From assembly GCF_028372415.1 (NCBI RefSeq), contig NC_092875.1, positions 351,746,225-351,810,224 on the forward strand: a DNA stretch of 64,000 nt, given 5' to 3'. Each line of letters starts with the position of its first letter. Position 1 is the first letter of the stretch. The DNA is from Notamacropus eugenii. Its lineage: Eukaryota; Chordata; Mammalia; Diprotodontia; Macropodidae. Positions 23,030-33,502 of this stretch are shown here, in pieces. The position numbers and the translations under genes were made by a program. The notes under the pieces were generated by a model, which saw nothing but the letters and a program-made list of their open reading frames with translations, had not been told where the DNA came from and did no database searches.

Positions 23030-24448
23030 CTAACCCAGATGAGCAAATGCAGTGCTATACACTAAATCTCTGAAAGCTACCACTCCTTTTCAGTTCCACT
23101 GTTGCCTACTGAAGAAGAGGTTTTGAATACCATTAGGCTCCTTTCATGTGGCAAAGCCCCTGGTACTGATTCTGTTCCTGAGATTTACACGGTAGAGTAT
23201 CCTTTGCTCATACAAAAGCTGACTGAAATTTTGTAGGTTATGTGGCAAGACAAGGTTATTCAGTTGTTCAAGGATGCCTCCATTGTCCATCTCTATAAAG
23301 GCAAAGGAAATAGATTGTTCTGTAACAATAATGAGGGTGGGGGAGGTTCTCTCTGTCATTGCTGGCAAGATTCTTGCCAGAATCCACTTTAATAGGCTGG
23401 TCCTTCACCTAGATCAAACTGGATAGTCATCTACCTGAGAGCCAGTGTGGCTCCAAAAAGGACTGAGAAACAGTCAATATGTTTGCTACTTGACAACTCC
23501 AGGAGAAATGCCAGGAGCAGAACAGAGGTCTGTACACAATGTTTGTAGATCTGACCAAGGCCTTTGATACTATCGGTTGTGAGGGCTTATGGAAAATTAT
23601 GTCAAAATTTCAAATTTCATGATAGCATGCTTGCCCAGGTTCTAGATAATGGACAATGTGCTGGTGCTTTCCCAGTTACCAATGGAGTGACACAAGGCTG
23701 TATGCTTGTTCCCATGCTTTTTAGCATGATGTTTTCAGCCATGTTATCAAATGCTTTCAATGAGGATGAACATGGTATCAAGGCCAGCTACTGCATTGAT
23801 GGTAAATTCTTCATTTGAAAAGGCTACAAGCCAAGACCAAAGTGAAGGAAGTGTTGGTGCATGATTTTCTGCTTGTGGATGATTGTGCATATAATGCCTC
23901 ATCTGAAACTGAGATGCAACAAAAAAATGGATCAATTCTCTGCAGTTTTTGCTAATTTTGGCCTAACAATTAACACCAAGAAAACACAGGTGCTCTATCA
24001 GTTACCACCATACCATTCATAGGTGGAACCACTGGTTGCAGCAAATCGAGAAGTTTTGAATGCCTTGGTAATATACTTTCTAGGGATGTACATATTGATA
24101 ATAAGGTTCACACTTGTATTGCCAGAGCTACCTTAGAGTTTGGGAGTCTCCAAAGGAAAGTATAGGAGAGAAGAGGTATTGGAATGACTACCAAACTGCT
24201 GGTCCACAGAGCCGTTGTGCTGACTTCATTGTTGTATACCTGTGAAACCTGGATGGTATGCCAGCACCATTCTAGGAAACTGAATTGCTTCCATTTGAAT
24301 TGTCATAGGAAGATTCTGAAGATCACCTGGCAGGATAAGATAGCAGACACTAAGATCCTTACTAGAATTAAACTGCCAAGCATTCAAACTCTGCTTCAGA
24401 GAGTGCAACTCCAATGGGCTGGCCATGCTGTTTGAATGCAAAATTGTA
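23030..24448 (+). mobile_element. LINE reverse-transcriptase and downstream segment
   Basis: Readable in sections: RT palm motifs (FVDLTKAFDT, NGVTQGC), a 'KLLVHRAVVLTSLLYTCETW' stretch at 24190-24250 and 'LLQRVQLQWAGHAV' at 24390-24435. These are in the usual order for this LINE family. Several premature stops are present. It breaks at 24448, where a later insertion begins. Confidence 0.85.
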
Positions 24449-24455
24449 TTTTTAT

Positions 24456-24745
24456 TTCGTTGCAGAAGAAGACTATGCTATCAGAGAAATGATGACATGA
24501 CTTGCACTTGATTTTGTTTTGATTGAGGGAGGACTGTGCAAGGTCACCAGCCTCACTTCTCCTCCAGAGCCACCTGAATCCAGTAACCAGATATTCATCA
24601 GGATGACTGGAAATGACCTGGGAGACCTTGACCCCTTTAGGCCAAGGTCTATTTAGATACTCACTTAGGGTGAGGTAACACCATTGATTGAATAGGCCTG
24701 TTTAAGAAGTATCCAGAGAATGGCCCCTTTAATGAAGCAAAGTAA
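24456..24745 (-). mobile_element. LINE-tailed SINE, copy A
   Basis: The body 'gaaatgatgacatgacttgc' then 'tgcaaggtcaccagcctcac' to 'ggcccctttaatgaagcaaa' is shared with copy B at 25233. It is oriented minus, judging from the tail shared with 39213-39515. No tRNA head is recognised in this subtype. Confidence 0.7.
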
Positions 24746-24878
24746 AAGAAAGACATCAGGCTGGGAGGGAACAACAGTTATTATCAATAATCACTCTTAA
24801 GCCAGGAGAGTCCTTGGGCAGGGGTCTAGTATCCTCCAATGTATGAGCTTCAGAGTGTAATTAGGTTTAAGGTTTAAG

Positions 24879-25134
24879 GTGAAGGGAAGGGAAGGGAAGG
24901 GAAAGGAAGGGAAGGGAAGGGAAAGGAAGGGAAGGGAAGGGAAGGGAAGGGAAGGGAAGGGAACGGAAGGGAAGGGAAGGGAACGGAAGGGAAGGGAACG
25001 GAAGGGAACGGAAGGGAAGGGAAGAAGGGAAGGGAAGAAGGGAAGGGAAGGGAAGAAGGGAAAGGAAAGGAAGGGAAGGGAAGGGAAGGGAAGGGAAGGG
25101 AAGGGAAGGGAAGGGAAGGGAAGGGAAGGGAAAG
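24879..25134. repeat. (AAGGG)n pentanucleotide tract
   Basis: About 250 bp of AAGGG with scattered AAAGG, ACGGA and AAGAAGGG variants. The Lys-Gly-Arg-Glu frame of 89 codons across it is a translation artefact. One strand is pure purine except for a few C interruptions. Confidence 0.98.
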
Positions 25135-25232
25135 AATCTAGCCAGTAAAACTCATCAGACAGGCAATAAGGAGCTGAGTTATTCAGCTAGCTGGGTCCCC
25201 ATTCAGGCAGCTGCATCTACTCACAGATTATT

Positions 25233-25540
25233 GTCTTCATCCTTTGTCACTAAAGAAGACCATGCCACCAGAGAAATGATGACATGACTTGCACTTGATT
25301 TTGTTTTGAGTGAGGAAGAGCTATGCAGGTCACTAGCCTCGCTTCTCCTCCTGAGCCATCTGAATCCAGTGACCAAATATTCCTCAGGATGACTGGATAT
25401 GACCCAGGGTGCACTGGGAGACCTTGGCCCCTTTAGGCCAAAGTCTATTTAGGTACTCACTTAGGGTGAGGTAGCACCCTTTCGTTGGATAGGCATGTTT
25501 AAGAAGTAGCCAGGGGATGGCCCCTTTAATGAGGTAAAGA
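25233..25540 (-). mobile_element. LINE-tailed SINE, copy B
   Basis: Direct repeat of copy A with moderate divergence ('gaagaccatgccaccagaga', 'gaatccagtgaccaaatatt', ending 'ggcccctttaatgaggtaaa'). Its end abuts the resumed LINE sequence. Confidence 0.7.
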
Positions 25541-25541
25541 A

Positions 25542-25960
25542 CACTTGCCAAAAAGACTATTTCATGGAGAACTCACACAGGGCAAATGTTCACATGGTGG
25601 TAAGAAGATGTGATACAAGGACACTCTCAAGGTCTCACTTAAGAACTATGAAATTGATTGTGTGACATGGGAGATACTGCCACAGGACTGCTCAGTATGG
25701 CATGCCTACATCAGAGAAAGTCCTGTGCTCTATGAGCAAAGCAGAATTGAAATAGCTCAAAGGAAATACAGGATACACAATTTAGAGTATCCACCCCAAA
25801 TGTTCACACTGATTATTTGTGCCTGACTTATGGTAGAGAATTCTGAGCTCCTATTGGTCTGATCAGTCACAGTAGGACACACTAAAACTTGGCACTGGCA
25901 TAGTGATGTCATTTTGGTATTCTTCAAGAATGAAGGATAACAGCCATGTCTAACACAGGG
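25542..25960 (+). mobile_element. LINE 3' terminus
   Basis: Contains the C-terminal coding part and the terminal codons of ORF2 ('WHSDVILVFFKNEG' then TAA at about 25938), followed within about 20 bp by the element end near 25955. The lack of a real 3' UTR fits RTE-type elements. Confidence 0.75.
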
Positions 25961-26205
25961 CAGCTAGGTTGTGTAGTGGATAGAGCACCAGCCTCGGTGT
26001 CAGGAGGACCAGAGTTCAAATCTGGCCCCAGATACATATGTGTGGTTATGGGTAAGTCACTTAGCTCTGTTTGCCTCGTTTCTTCATCTGTAAATTGATC
26101 TGGAGATGGAAATGGCAAATCACTCTAGTGTCTTTGGCAAGAAAACCTCAGATAGAGTCATGGAGGTTCAGACACAACTGTAATGACTTAACAGCAACTT
26201 GTCTA
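25958..26205 (+). mobile_element. Full-length marsupial tRNA-SINE
   Basis: Head 'gggcagctaggttgtgtagt', 'ggatagagcaccag', B-box region 'gagttcaaatctgg', core 'gggtaagtcacttagctctg', 'atggcaaatcactctagtgt' and terminal 'ggttcagacacaactg' are all present in order. It landed directly behind the LINE 3' end. Confidence 0.92.
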
Positions 26206-26345
26206 ACATAGTGCTTGGAACTTACAGATTTTTTTTTTAATCTCTTTGTTCGTTGTCATAACATTTACTATATATCACTGGGTATATGGGAAATGTGACT
26301 TGGTGCAGAGAAACAAATGGGTTTAACCTGATCTCAGACCCACTG

Positions 26346-26349
26346 GATG

Positions 26350-26395
<46 letters not shown>

Positions 26396-26412
26396 CAGAC
26401 AGATGGATAGAC
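26346..26412. repeat. (GATA)n microsatellite
   Basis: About 13 GATA units followed by GACA variants. Minus-strand frames with repeated Leu-Ser-Ile-Tyr are its translation. Confidence 0.97.
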
Positions 26413-26464
26413 ACATATCCATGTATACATGTATGTATATATGTGTGTATTAAAGGCAAAATGT

Positions 26465-26705
26465 GTTTTCTGTTCAGTTGTTTCAGACTTTTCATGACCC
26501 CATTTGGGATTTTCTTGGAAAAGATAATGGAGTGGTTTGCCATTTCCTTCTCCAGTTCTTTTTACAGACAAGGAAACTGAGGCAAACATGGTTAAGTGTT
26601 TTAGCCAGAGTCACATATAATAAGTGTCTGATAACAAATTTGAATTCAGGAAGACGATTCTTCCTAAGTCCAGGCCCAGTGCTCTATCTAACACAGCTGC
26701 CCTGT
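26465..26705 (-). mobile_element. Full-length marsupial tRNA-SINE
   Basis: Reverse complement of the same family as 25958-26205: 'tggtttgccatttccttctc', 'caaggaaactgaggcaaaca' and a head ending 'ctatctaacacagctgccct'. Nearly complete. The 142-codon plus frame from 26463 starts in it and is not a gene. Confidence 0.9.
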
Positions 26706-26709
26706 GTTT

Positions 26710-27225
26710 TCAGTACCCTGAATCTCCATTTAAACCCTTTTCTCCCTCAGGGAGAATCCCTCCCTTTTTGTCTTCACTTCCTCATGTGTCCAAATCTCTA
26801 TCCTTTTAACACTATCAGATTTTCTCTTTTACTTCATTCACTCTACTCTAATTTATCTTTTAAAGCATCATCCCTTCTCACAGTATTTTGATTTTTGTAA
26901 GCACCAAAACCTTAAGCTGAAGGTGATGTTCTAGTAATGTAAGAGTGATCTTGGATACTCTTATTTTGATTCTATGTATAATTAAAAAAAAAAACAAGCT
27001 TCTACCTTTAATCTCTTCAAAATATCATTTGGATTTACCTTTTATTCTCAAATCTCACTATGACCACCCCTAATCCAAACTTTCTTTACTTCATTCGTTG
27101 ATTATTACTAAAACTATTTAATTCTTTTTTAATTCTCCCCCAGCTTCTCTTATTTCCAGTCCATTTTATATGCAAGTGATCACGCTTGTTTGTTCAAAAC
27201 TCTGTTTTCATTATGTCAATCCCTC
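26710..27225. other. Pyrimidine-rich unassigned DNA, possibly old LINE
   Basis: The wording near 27100-27220 and its continuation at 27490-27580 ('cctctgtgttgaaagtcctt', then 'cataatctggcac') resembles an old dispersed LINE-like repeat split by the SINE at 27233. I cannot name it. Confidence 0.35.
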
Positions 27226-27232
27226 ACTAAAA

Positions 27233-27475
27233 TGGCACCTAGGTGGCACAATGGGTAGAATGTTGGGTCTGGGATCAGGAAGAAACAGATTTAACTCAGA
27301 CACTAGCTGTGCTACCCTGAACATGCCATTTAATCTTTGTTATGTCTCAGTTTCTTCAACTGTAAAATAAGAATCATAATAGTATTTACTTTGTAGACTT
27401 GTTGTGAAGATCCAATAAGGAAATATTTATAAAACAATTAACACTCTTCCTGACACATAGAGTCAGCTACATCAA
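27233..27475 (+). mobile_element. THER-1/MON1-type CORE-SINE
   Basis: Head 'gcacctaggtggcacaatgg', core 'atgccatttaatctttgtta', then 'cttgttgtgaagatccaata' and the 3' 'cctgacacatag'. This is the longer CORE-SINE type with a MIR-like end. Full length. Confidence 0.88.
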
Positions 27476-27479
27476 TGCA

Positions 27480-28160
27480 TATTCCCTTCTCCTCCCCTTT
27501 AAGAACCTATAATGACTACTCAATGCCTATCCCTTTAACTTGAAATTCCTCTGTGTTGAAAGTCCTTCATAATCTGGCACAATCTTTATTTATTTGTTTG
27601 CTTGTTTGCGTATTTCATCTTTTCTACAATTAGTGCTCAACATGTGATGGGGTGAACAAGAGTCAACTTCTACCATATCATGAGAGCAGATAGCTAGATA
27701 TTCAATGAAAATATTTGCATTTTAGAAATCTGCAAAAACTACAAATCCGGGTTTATTTTATTGTTCTACTGATGATCTTTCCACAGGTTCCCAGTGTGGG
27801 TGAGAGTACCCTGGTGCAATTGGAGGGTGCTGAATAAAAATAAGGGGGTGGTGGAAGAACAAGGAAAGAAGAGAAGAGAAGAAAATTTTGCAAAACCATT
27901 CATAACTTTCATCTGTTGCATAACAGAAATAAAGTTGTGGTGATTACATTATTGTCCAAATAAACATACAAAACACAAGTTATGACTGATCAGTGGTCAA
28001 GCCCCCCAACAAGTTTTAACAAGCAAATGTTGGCAAGTGAGCATGTCACGTAGCTGGGAAGTCTAGCATGCACCAGCAGGAATATGTGTGTTTAATGACT
28101 TGTTTGCAATATTATATGATTATATGATGTGGTACTGCATCATCAAAATTTCAATGCAGG
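27480..28160. other. Unassigned
   Basis: After the possible LINE continuation (to about 27600) no element is recognised. Confidence 0.3.
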
Positions 28161-28164
28161 AACA

Positions 28165-28300
28165 TCCCCACGCAAAAGTATATAATAATAAATTATTATT
28201 CTATCATAATATAAATTATTATTGTATATTATAATTATTAATAATATTATTTATATTTATAATATATTGTTTATATAATATAAATTATTAAATTTAAGAT
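28165..28300. repeat. AT-rich low-complexity DNA
   Basis: Almost only A and T, in TATAAT/ATTATT words with many short palindromes. Confidence 0.85.
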
Positions 28301-28599
28301 GCATCATTTAAAAAAGATAGATGATAGATATTTTAAAATGATGCAAATTTCAAAAATACCATTAAAGGGTTAATGATAGCAGGTTTCAGGGGGCAGGGGG
28401 TGATGAGTAATTTTTTTAAAAAAGGAGTAATAGCCCAAATAAGTTTGGGAACCTCTGGTAGATTTTAAGAAAATAATGAATAAAATGTCAGTAATGAAGA
28501 TCAAGGTTAAAAGTGAGTCGTGCGTTCCTACCCCACCCCAACCAGTTGTCAATCACACCCTTGCATACAACCTGTCGTAAGACTGACATCATTGGTCCC

Positions 28600-28975
28600 A
28601 TTGATGAGCATACTCAATCCTTTCTCTGTGCCTTGTGTTCTTCCTGTTCTTTCATATTTCAGTGCCCTTTTTTCCTCCCTTTCACCTCCCTAAGTTCCAA
28701 ACTTATTCTTCATGTTGTGATTCAGATCCTATTTCTTCCCTGAAATCTTCAGTAACCATACAAACCCATACTCTTTTCTATTTTATATTTTGCTGATATT
28801 CAGGACCACTCAGGTTAGTACTTAATTGTCTTCTTATTATTTTATGTGTTATTATTATTGTCTCTCCAATGAGAATGTAAGATTAATTTTACTATGAGTG
28901 CTTTTGTATATCCTTGAGTATCTAGCAGAGTAATAGATACATGGATTGCTCAATAAATATTTAATGATTGATAAC
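28600..28975 (+). mobile_element. L2-type LINE 3' region
   Basis: 'tcctatttcttccctgaaat' (28725-28750) and the terminal 'gctcaataaatatttaatga' at 28950-28970 are in L2 plus-strand order. Diverged. Confidence 0.5.
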
Positions 28976-29029
28976 ATAATTTTATTTATTTTAAATGCAT
29001 TTTCTTCTTGTGAGACACTGTTCAGTTAT

Positions 29030-29580
29030 TTTTCCAAAAATCTGATTTCCTTCTTCATTTTCTTCATCTTTCCTCCCTTCCTCCTTTCATTCTTCTTTCT
29101 TTCTTCATCTTCTTTGCTTTGCTTTTTTATCCATCCCATTTCTTCCTTCCTTCCTTACTCTATATTATCTAGTTATCTTTCTTTCTATCTATTTTTAGAA
29201 AGGAGAGAGAAACAAATGGACTGAATTGTCTTTGATGCCATTCTGTAGTGCTTTAAATGATCCACAACTTCTCCCTGAATCAAATTCCTATCCTTTTTGC
29301 ATCAACAGTCTTCCCATCATAAGATATAACTAGAATATTTCTTTCTCAGAAGTCTCAGAAGAATTAAATTTGAGAGTCATCCAGAGGGCAGTGGAGAGGT
29401 ACATAGTGGCCATGGGCAAGCTGCAACATATTATTAAAGAAAAATTGTGAAAGAGCAGTGAAGGATGCCATCAAATAGATGTCTGAACTAAAAAAATAAA
29501 AGGTAAGCTAATTGCATTACCAAGGGTAACTGATGGACAGTCTATGTACTTCATTGCCATTCACACTGTGTCATGATCTA
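29030..29580. other. Pyrimidine-rich then unassigned DNA
   Basis: 29050-29200 is an imperfect CTTT/CCTT-rich tract. The rest shows nothing recognisable. Confidence 0.4.
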
Positions 29581-29586
29581 GATGCA

Positions 29587-29668
29587 AGCCTTCTTAAACT
29601 TTTTCCACTTGTGACTCCTTCAACCCTTCTTAAACTGTGAGTTGCAACCTCCATATGAATGAGAGGAA
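29587..29668 (-). mobile_element. Internally deleted MITE
   Basis: 'ccttcttaaactttttccac' at one side and 'ccttcttaaactgtgagttg' at the other are the two characteristic termini of a marsupial non-autonomous DNA transposon, here brought within 80 bp. Exact family not assigned. Confidence 0.45.
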
Positions 29669-29669
29669 G

Positions 29670-30375
29670 ACACACAATGCATTATGTGCATTCATTTTTG
29701 GAAGAGTTATTATGGGACATAGCAAGATTAGTGCAGGAATGGAGAGGTAGAAATCTGTACCTACTTCAGGGAGGTCACAGATTTTTGAAAATGCATCTTT
29801 CATTTATACAACAAAATTGTCATTTCAGTTCACCTATAGCCTCCTAAAGACACTATGTAAATGTTAGCTGTTATTATTATTTATTCTGAAAAACAGAATG
29901 TTGTATAGACCTAGATGAATTTTGAAAAATATAATGAGCTGATAGACAAAGAAATGAGTATCCCAGGATTTATGAAGCAGATAAATTTCTATAGTTCACT
30001 ATATTATCCATTACTTGTTATTACCAAAGATTTGGTGAGAACTTTTATATCTGGTGCTATTCCTGCTTCCAAAGTATATAAAAATGTTCTTCTTTCATAT
30101 ATATGTACTGCCACAATTCCGAAGTGGAAACTAAGGAGAGGGGGACATGCTGGAATCTATGGAATGCGCCATATTTCATGTATCACATGTATTTGTTTTC
30201 CTGCTCCATTCTATGAGAGACTGACAACTGGGAAACACTGTCATTTACAATAATTGAGAGTTTCCTTTACTTCTGAAATAGCCTTCTAACCTATTTCCCT
30301 TTCTCTAGTCTTTTTCAACTTCAGTTCTTTCTTCAACTTTAATTTGCTTACTTGTAAAGTCGAGGGAATGTAACT
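29670..30375. other. Unassigned
   Basis: The 112-codon plus frame at 29915-30253 has no domain, signal peptide or recognisable relatives, and its codon use does not stand out. I do not call it a gene. Confidence 0.35.
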
Positions 30376-30379
30376 CATA

Positions 30380-30760
30380 CTACTTAGCTCACACAGTTAT
30401 TGAATATTTGCTTTGCCAACTACAAGATGACATATATATATGTGAGTTATGAAGGTTCAGGAAGGGACAGAGCAAATCCCAGATATTGGGGTAGCACTGA
30501 CATAGGCAGGAGGTTGAGATAGTGAAGAATGAGACCAGAGGTTGAGAATAATCCAGCTTCTCTAGAACAACGATAAAGTAATGAATGGGAATAAGGAACA
30601 AGGCTAGAAGGAAGGAATTGTGGCAGATAATAGACAACCTTGAATGCCAATGTCAACAGTCTATGCTTCCTTTGGTAGGCAAGAGGGAACCATCGAATGA
30701 GTGAGCGTATTTCTATGGAATAGGAAAGCGTATTCAATATAGAGTCCATGTGTAATTTGG
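30380..30760 (-). mobile_element. Probable CR1/L3-lineage relic
   Basis: Purine-rich plus strand with 'ggttcaggaagggacagagc' and 'gaatgccaatgtcaacagtc' resembles reverse-complemented L3-type internal sequence. Assignment by wording only. Confidence 0.35.
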
Positions 30761-30764
30761 AATA

Positions 30765-31345
30765 TTTACTGGAGACATTTCCAATATTTGTTGCAATATC
30801 AATTGCTTTATTTCCAAAAGTCTTAGCAAAAATAAAAAGATTTGGGGAATTGGGGAGTTAACGAAAAGAGTCAGAATATGGAAATAAGAGTGGCTTGGCT
30901 GCTTGTGCTGAAATGTGACTATATAAAAAGTCCTGTTGCCAAGTACAATATTGTAATGAGTTTGAAAATTGGCCTGTGGCTCTTCCGTATCCTGCTGCCT
31001 TCATTGTTTTTAAAGTGTTTCCAAGTGAATAGTACATTGCTCCTGAAATTGTAAAGGCCAATACTAAGAACTTGTTGAAACCAAAATACATGTGAGTTAA
31101 GATACTCACACTGGAGAATATTTTCAGCCTTGAAATCGAATTAAAGCCTAGTGTTACAAAATGGATAGCATCACAGATCAATGGATCAATTCACATAAAA
31201 TGCATCATGTAATGAGGAATTTCAACAGATTTTCTTCCCACTTTATGTCCTTCCCAACAAAAACTGTGCTGAATAAATCTATGATATTGCCTAAGCTCCA
31301 CGTGTATTGGGCAGGACATTTTGTTTCATATAACTAACTTCATTT
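30765..31345. other. Unassigned
   Basis: No repeat or gene recognised. Overlapping frames on both strands (30842-31054 plus, 30858-31181 minus) lack motifs. Confidence 0.3.
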
Positions 31346-31348
31346 TAT

Positions 31349-31403
31349 CATGGTGATGTCATTTTGGTCCTCTTTGAGAACGAAGGACAACAACCAACCA
31401 ACA
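31349..31403 (+). mobile_element. LINE/SINE 3' terminus, severely truncated
   Basis: 'ggtgatgtcattttggtcct' through 'gaacgaaggacaacaacc' equals the terminal codons and tail of the LINE ending near 25955, with an ACAAC-type short tandem tail. Either a 5'-truncated LINE or the end of a SINE that shares this tail. Confidence 0.75.
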
Positions 31404-31532
31404 AGATAGATGCAACATATATACTACATTCCAAGCCTTTTACTTGCCAAATTTCCATGAGGAAGTAATTCAGCCTAACCATGCTTCTATTCTCTTGCCT
31501 TAAGACAAGGAGGAGAGGCCTGGTATTGTGTC

Positions 31533-31562
31533 TGTGTGTGTGTGTGTGTGTACATGTGTGTG
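31533..31562. repeat. (TG)n microsatellite
   Basis: About ten uninterrupted TG units, then TACATGTGTGTG. Confidence 0.9.
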
Positions 31563-31569
31563 CACATGC

Positions 31570-32135
31570 TTCATCTATATATATGGATTTTTTCTTACCT
31601 CTTTTACCAAGGTTTTTCTATTTGTAGTTTTAGAATATCATTATTGAGAAATTTCCATTCCTCATTCCTACATTTTTTCATGTGTCACATGGAAAGATAT
31701 GTATAATTGTACTACACCCAGCCACATTTACCTATCCTGTTCTTCTGAATAATATGCCCTCTTGATTCTACCAAGGTAACGATTTTTTTACGAGCTAGAA
31801 TTCACCTCCTTCATCGGAATTTCTAGCTCCATTTTTGTAATCCATTCTTTGCATAGCCATTTGAAGCCATGAATTATTGCTAGATTTTTTTCTTCCATGA
31901 ATTTTTTGGCTTTATTAATGGTTAATTTTCTTCTTACATTGTAGTTACTATATAGAATATCTAGCATGGCAGACATATGGAGACTGATTTCACTCTTGCC
32001 CTTCCTTTTCATGTAGGAAATGACTAGATATAGCAGTTATTTCAAAACCTGTGGTATTATGAGGTAGGGCTGTTTTAGTCTTCTGGTAATTTAGGTTGAA
32101 TGTGAAACAGAATGACATGCCTATAAGTCATTCAA
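31570..32135. other. Unassigned
   Basis: The 74-codon minus frame at 31788-32012 (starts MKRKGKSEIS) is Lys-rich and has no recognised relatives; an old L1 fragment is possible but unproved. Nothing else is visible. Confidence 0.3.
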
Positions 32136-32139
32136 CAGT

Positions 32140-32285
32140 AAAGAAAAGGAGATATACTTAGCTGTAGCACCAGGGGAACTGAGGCAAGAGATGATAAATA
32201 ATTTGACAAATGGCATATAGGAATTAAATAATCAAGTTGGGATTTGGACCCAGATATATCATCTGACTCCATATTCAATGATCTT
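32140..32285 (-). mobile_element. Weak MIR trace
   Basis: 'gggatttggacccagatata' followed by 'ctgactccatattcaatgat' resembles the tRNA side of a reverse-complemented MIR. Heavily decayed. Confidence 0.4.
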
Positions 32286-32599
32286 TACTATATGTGATTA
32301 TAGAAATTCCTATTGAACCTATTGTTCACAGAAGGGCACATAGAATGTACTTGCCTGGAACCACGAAGACATGAAGCTGGAAAGAGCTAGAAATTAACCT
32401 GGAAAGTGATCTACATATTCACCAAGCTGTACTGAAAGACCACAGGCACCAAGAAGTATAGCTGGAACTAAATGAAAATGCTAAAGTAACAGCAGGGCCC
32501 TGGAGAAGTATAAACCCATTGAACTTGCCCTTAGTACCCTACTTTCCTACCTAGTCCCATCCTTCACTGGGTTTGTAAATGTTTTCTTTCTTTTGCTTT

Positions 32600-32612
32600 G
32601 GGGGGGGGGGGG
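32600..32612. repeat. Poly(G) run
   Basis: Thirteen consecutive G in AT-rich surroundings; likely length-polymorphic and error-prone in sequencing. Confidence 0.9.
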
Positions 32613-32639
32613 TGAGGAAGACCAAAAAATATCTCAACT

Positions 32640-33495
32640 TTGTACACAGGATTCAAAATTTACTTTTGATTTTTTTTTTATTTAAAAGGTAAGAATCTTT
32701 GTTCCTATTTATTTGTAGCCTTGTTTACCTCATTAATTTGCAAAGCAAAAGGGGATAAATGACACATTTTTAGCTGTTTCTCTGTTCGTGTTCCACCTCA
32801 ACCTCTTTCAAAGATTTCACTAACATTGCCTTTCCCTTTCTTCCTTATTTTTATGTGATCAGCATTCTCTCCATCACTCCCCTTTTGCTCTCACCTTTCC
32901 CTCTAGTCTGGTAGTCCAAGTTCTTGCTCCCTGTCAAATGAGATAACATCAGACTGGGTTAAATCACTGAAGATAGGTAATTCTCCACAGAGGGACAGAG
33001 GGTTGGTTTGACTTTTCTCTTCCATATAAATTCCCACTGTATATTTTCCCCCTCAGTTAGCCAACACACATTTCTAACTAACATGGTGTCAACTCTCCCC
33101 CACACTCGTGACATAAACCAAAAGGAGATCCCTTTTTTAAAACATAACCCTTCGCTCCATTTCCATTCTCTTTCATAGGGAACATGTTGTATCTGTGATG
33201 TAAATTATATGGTTCACTACGAATATTTTGATTCACTGAAGGACCTTAGTTTGTGTGAAAACAACTTATGTTGCGTCATTTTTTAAAATTATTAAAATTA
33301 CACTAAAGCATGTGTTCACACACATGCACAAGTATATATGTTTCCTTGTGTTGGCAAAAGCAATGAAAACAATTTTCTCCTCCTTCTCTTCCTCTTTCTC
33401 CTCCTCCTCCCCTTATCATTATCCCACACTGTTTTTCGACATCTCTGCTCCTTGCTTTTCATTTGTCTTGTGATGAGGACCATAGAATGTTACCT
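32640..33495. other. Unassigned
   Basis: No gene. A small CTC/CTT-rich patch lies at 33377-33415. Confidence 0.3.
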
Positions 33496-33502
33496 TACTA
33501 AG

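Larger units (their letters stand above)
24452..25541. mobile_element. 1.1-kb insertion in the LINE: two SINE copies around a microsatellite
   Basis: LINE coding sequence stops near 24448 (gcaaaattgta) and resumes at 25542 (acttgccaaaaagactattt). Between them are two same-orientation SINE copies (24456-24745 and 25233-25540), about 130 bp of unassigned DNA, an (AAGGG)n tract and about 95 bp more. The insertion is younger than the LINE. Confidence 0.75.
22587..25960. mobile_element. RTE-like LINE with 5' inversion, interrupted by about 1.1 kb
   Basis: The two ends of the body lie in opposite orientation. 22990 down to 22587 (minus) encodes the ORF2 part upstream of the reverse transcriptase; 'ADEIQYYSDSNNPKSSYDAL' can be read. 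From about 23030 (plus) come the next part ('LLSCGKAPGTDSVP'), the RT box 'FVDLTKAFDT' near 23550, 'NGVTQGCMLVPMLFSMMFSA' near 23680-23740 and 'KLTWQDKIADTKIL'-like sequence near 24340. The frame resumes at about 25542 and stops at 25938 after 'SDVILVFFKNEG'. The catalytic Asp-Asp region near 23875 reads VDDC. Stops and frameshifts show it is dead. The 5' inversion is typical of twin-primed LINE integration. The clade is uncertain, with RTE-like best supported by the SINE tails that share its terminus. Confidence 0.85.

Noticed and set aside
24879-25148. 89-codon Lys/Gly/Arg/Glu frame
   Set aside because: Translation of (AAGGG)n; no start context or unique sequence.
26463-26891. 142-codon plus frame, the longest in the window
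   Set aside because: Starts inside a reverse-complemented SINE and runs into pyrimidine-rich DNA; no domain.
29915-30253. 112-codon plus frame in unassigned DNA
   Set aside because: No motif, no splice or promoter context, ordinary composition; the length is not surprising in 64 kb.
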